Positions 61,246 to 64,000 of a stretch of DNA of 64,000 nucleotides are shown one piece after another. Positions within the stretch are counted from its first letter, which is position 1; every line of letters starts with the position of its first letter. Position numbers and translations under genes: made by a program. Below the pieces are notes generated by a model. That model had not been told where the DNA came from. It saw only the letters and a program-made list of their open reading frames with translations, and ran no database searches. Origin of the DNA: Hymenopus coronatus (taxonomy: Eukaryota > Arthropoda > Insecta > Mantodea > Hymenopodidae); the NCBI GenBank assembly GCA_030762935.1, contig CM060900.1, forward strand, positions 112,930,620 to 112,994,619. The letters run 5' to 3'.

Positions 61246-61839
61246 TGATAGTTGATAGTTTGTTGCTGTAGAAGCTTAAGTTATGTATTTGATTATGATT
61301 ATTGATCATATGGTTAGTAATATCCAGATTTAGAACTTTTAATAATTTGTTGCTGCTGCTATACAACTGTATTGCGGATGGTGTATACAAGGCGCTGTAC
61401 TGTGTAGAACGTAGATGAATTTGGTTTTCCAAGCATGACTCATTCTTTTGGCAAAGGGTGTACATGTCTTTACATGCTATCTCAACATCAATTTCAACAC
61501 AAGAACATAACTTCTGGACAGAAATTAAAGCTGTCCTTATCCATGAAGTTATTCTAACTGGTATTTCCTATCTGAAGTAAAACATGGACGAAGGGAATAT
61601 ATTCTCTTTATTGTCAAGTCGATAGACTGCATATGCTGAAAGGCAACTTAATTAACCAAGGATAGTTCTTCATTTAAAAGTTTGAGGGATGGCTTAGGGA
61701 TTGCAACAAACTTTGGGAGAAAATTTGAACTTCAAGTTCATCAAACCATTGTGATAGGTGTCTTAATCAACCCTGAGCTCTTATTAGCATCCAATATTAG
61801 ATGATAATGTTAGCAAAAGCTCACTGAAACAGGCTATGT
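61246..61839. other. Intergenic, no recognised feature
   Basis: AT-rich sequence between LINE copy B and the piggyBac element. No supportable frame or repeat. Confidence 0.5.
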
Positions 61840-61853
61840 TTAACCTTCTCACA

Positions 61854-61919
61854 GATATGGACGTCATATGACGTCAATTTTAAAATGCCGGAGAACCGAT
61901 ATGGACATCATACGACATC
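61854..61919. repeat. piggyBac subterminal repeat pair
   Basis: Two 22-bp direct copies at 61854-61875 and 61898-61919 with 19/22 identity, each starting GATATGGAC. Each is itself dyad-like (GACGTCATATGACGTC in the first). Probably transposase binding sites near the end. Confidence 0.65.
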
Positions 61920-61987
61920 CTGTGCATGCTTGTATTTAATGCTTATTTAACCCTAATAATTTTAATTTTTATTCTTTTATAATAAAT

Positions 61988-63631
<1,644 letters not shown>

Positions 63632-63713
63632 ATTATCTGAAGTTATTTCTGAAGCCTGTACACTGCCTACTCAAGCTAATTTGTTAGCTACACTGCTAGT
63701 CGAAGATGGTTAG

Positions 63714-64000
63714 AACTGATATACAACATTTTCAAATGTGCTTTTGTGATAGCTAAAACAAAAAGCTGTGGAATCTGAAGCTACATGGCTCTACCATAAA
63801 TCCCTGCTGTGTATTTATTCTAAGGCGTAAATAGAAACGCTGACAGAGAGGTTTGATTCCTTTGCAGCTTGGGTGTTCCTCACAAACACACACACATAAT
63901 TGCATCGTAGCAATAAACAGAATGATAAACCCTTGAAGCTGAGAACATTGTGCTTAGCTAGCTCTTGTGCATAGCACAAGCCTGACTCATAAATTAGGTG
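63714..64000. other. Right flank, no recognised feature
   Basis: No coding frame and no visible piggyBac inverted end. A short (CA)n run occurs near 63880. Confidence 0.5.

Overview
The window is eukaryotic, repeat-dominated DNA. It probably comes from an arthropod with a large, transposon-rich genome. This is inferred from the company of jockey/I-type non-LTR retrotransposons, Harbinger, hAT, pogo/Tigger and piggyBac DNA transposons, tRNA-derived SINEs and a poly-C2H2 zinc-finger gene. No species can be named from the sequence. There is one convincing host exon (C2H2 zinc-finger protein, 48632-49604, minus); nearly everything else is mobile or satellite DNA.

Layout. (1) 1-2386: 3' part of a jockey-like retrotransposon with in-frame stops, then a GC-rich 3' tail holding two 5S-rRNA-like segments. 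(2) 2387-37934: a 35.5-kb AT-rich satellite array of 61 full monomers of about 576 bp plus one partial. The monomers form a seven-monomer higher-order repeat (HOR) of 4,034-4,043 bp, present in eight full copies and one partial, edge-diverged copy. Within the HOR two monomer classes alternate, and diagnostic variants accumulate stepwise from left to right. (3) 38216-40876: a complete but broken Harbinger-type transposon with perfect 17-bp inverted ends. (4) 41479-42338: a shrunken pogo/Tigger element with a helix-turn-helix relic. (5) 43339-47834: an unidentified exon-like relic, tRNA-derived SINE pieces and a broken hAT-like transposase. (6) 48632-49604: terminal exon of a ten-finger zinc-finger gene. 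(7) 50645-51370: relic of a Ty3/gypsy-like gag-protease region. (8) 51631-61245: two related I-group non-LTR retrotransposons, head to tail on the minus strand. Copy A has an intact ORF1 and a nearly intact ORF2; copy B is heavily decayed. (9) 61840-63631: a piggyBac element with a broken transposase that keeps all four catalytic aspartates.

The most interesting signals are the two-tier architecture and ordered variant ladder of the satellite, a chimeric monomer at its left edge, the 5' UTR shared by the two non-LTR copies (about 96% identical by hand while the coding regions are roughly 75-80%) with a compensatory base-pair change in a hairpin, and the paired 5S-like modules in the first retrotransposon's tail. 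All identities were estimated by eye; no alignment or database search was run.
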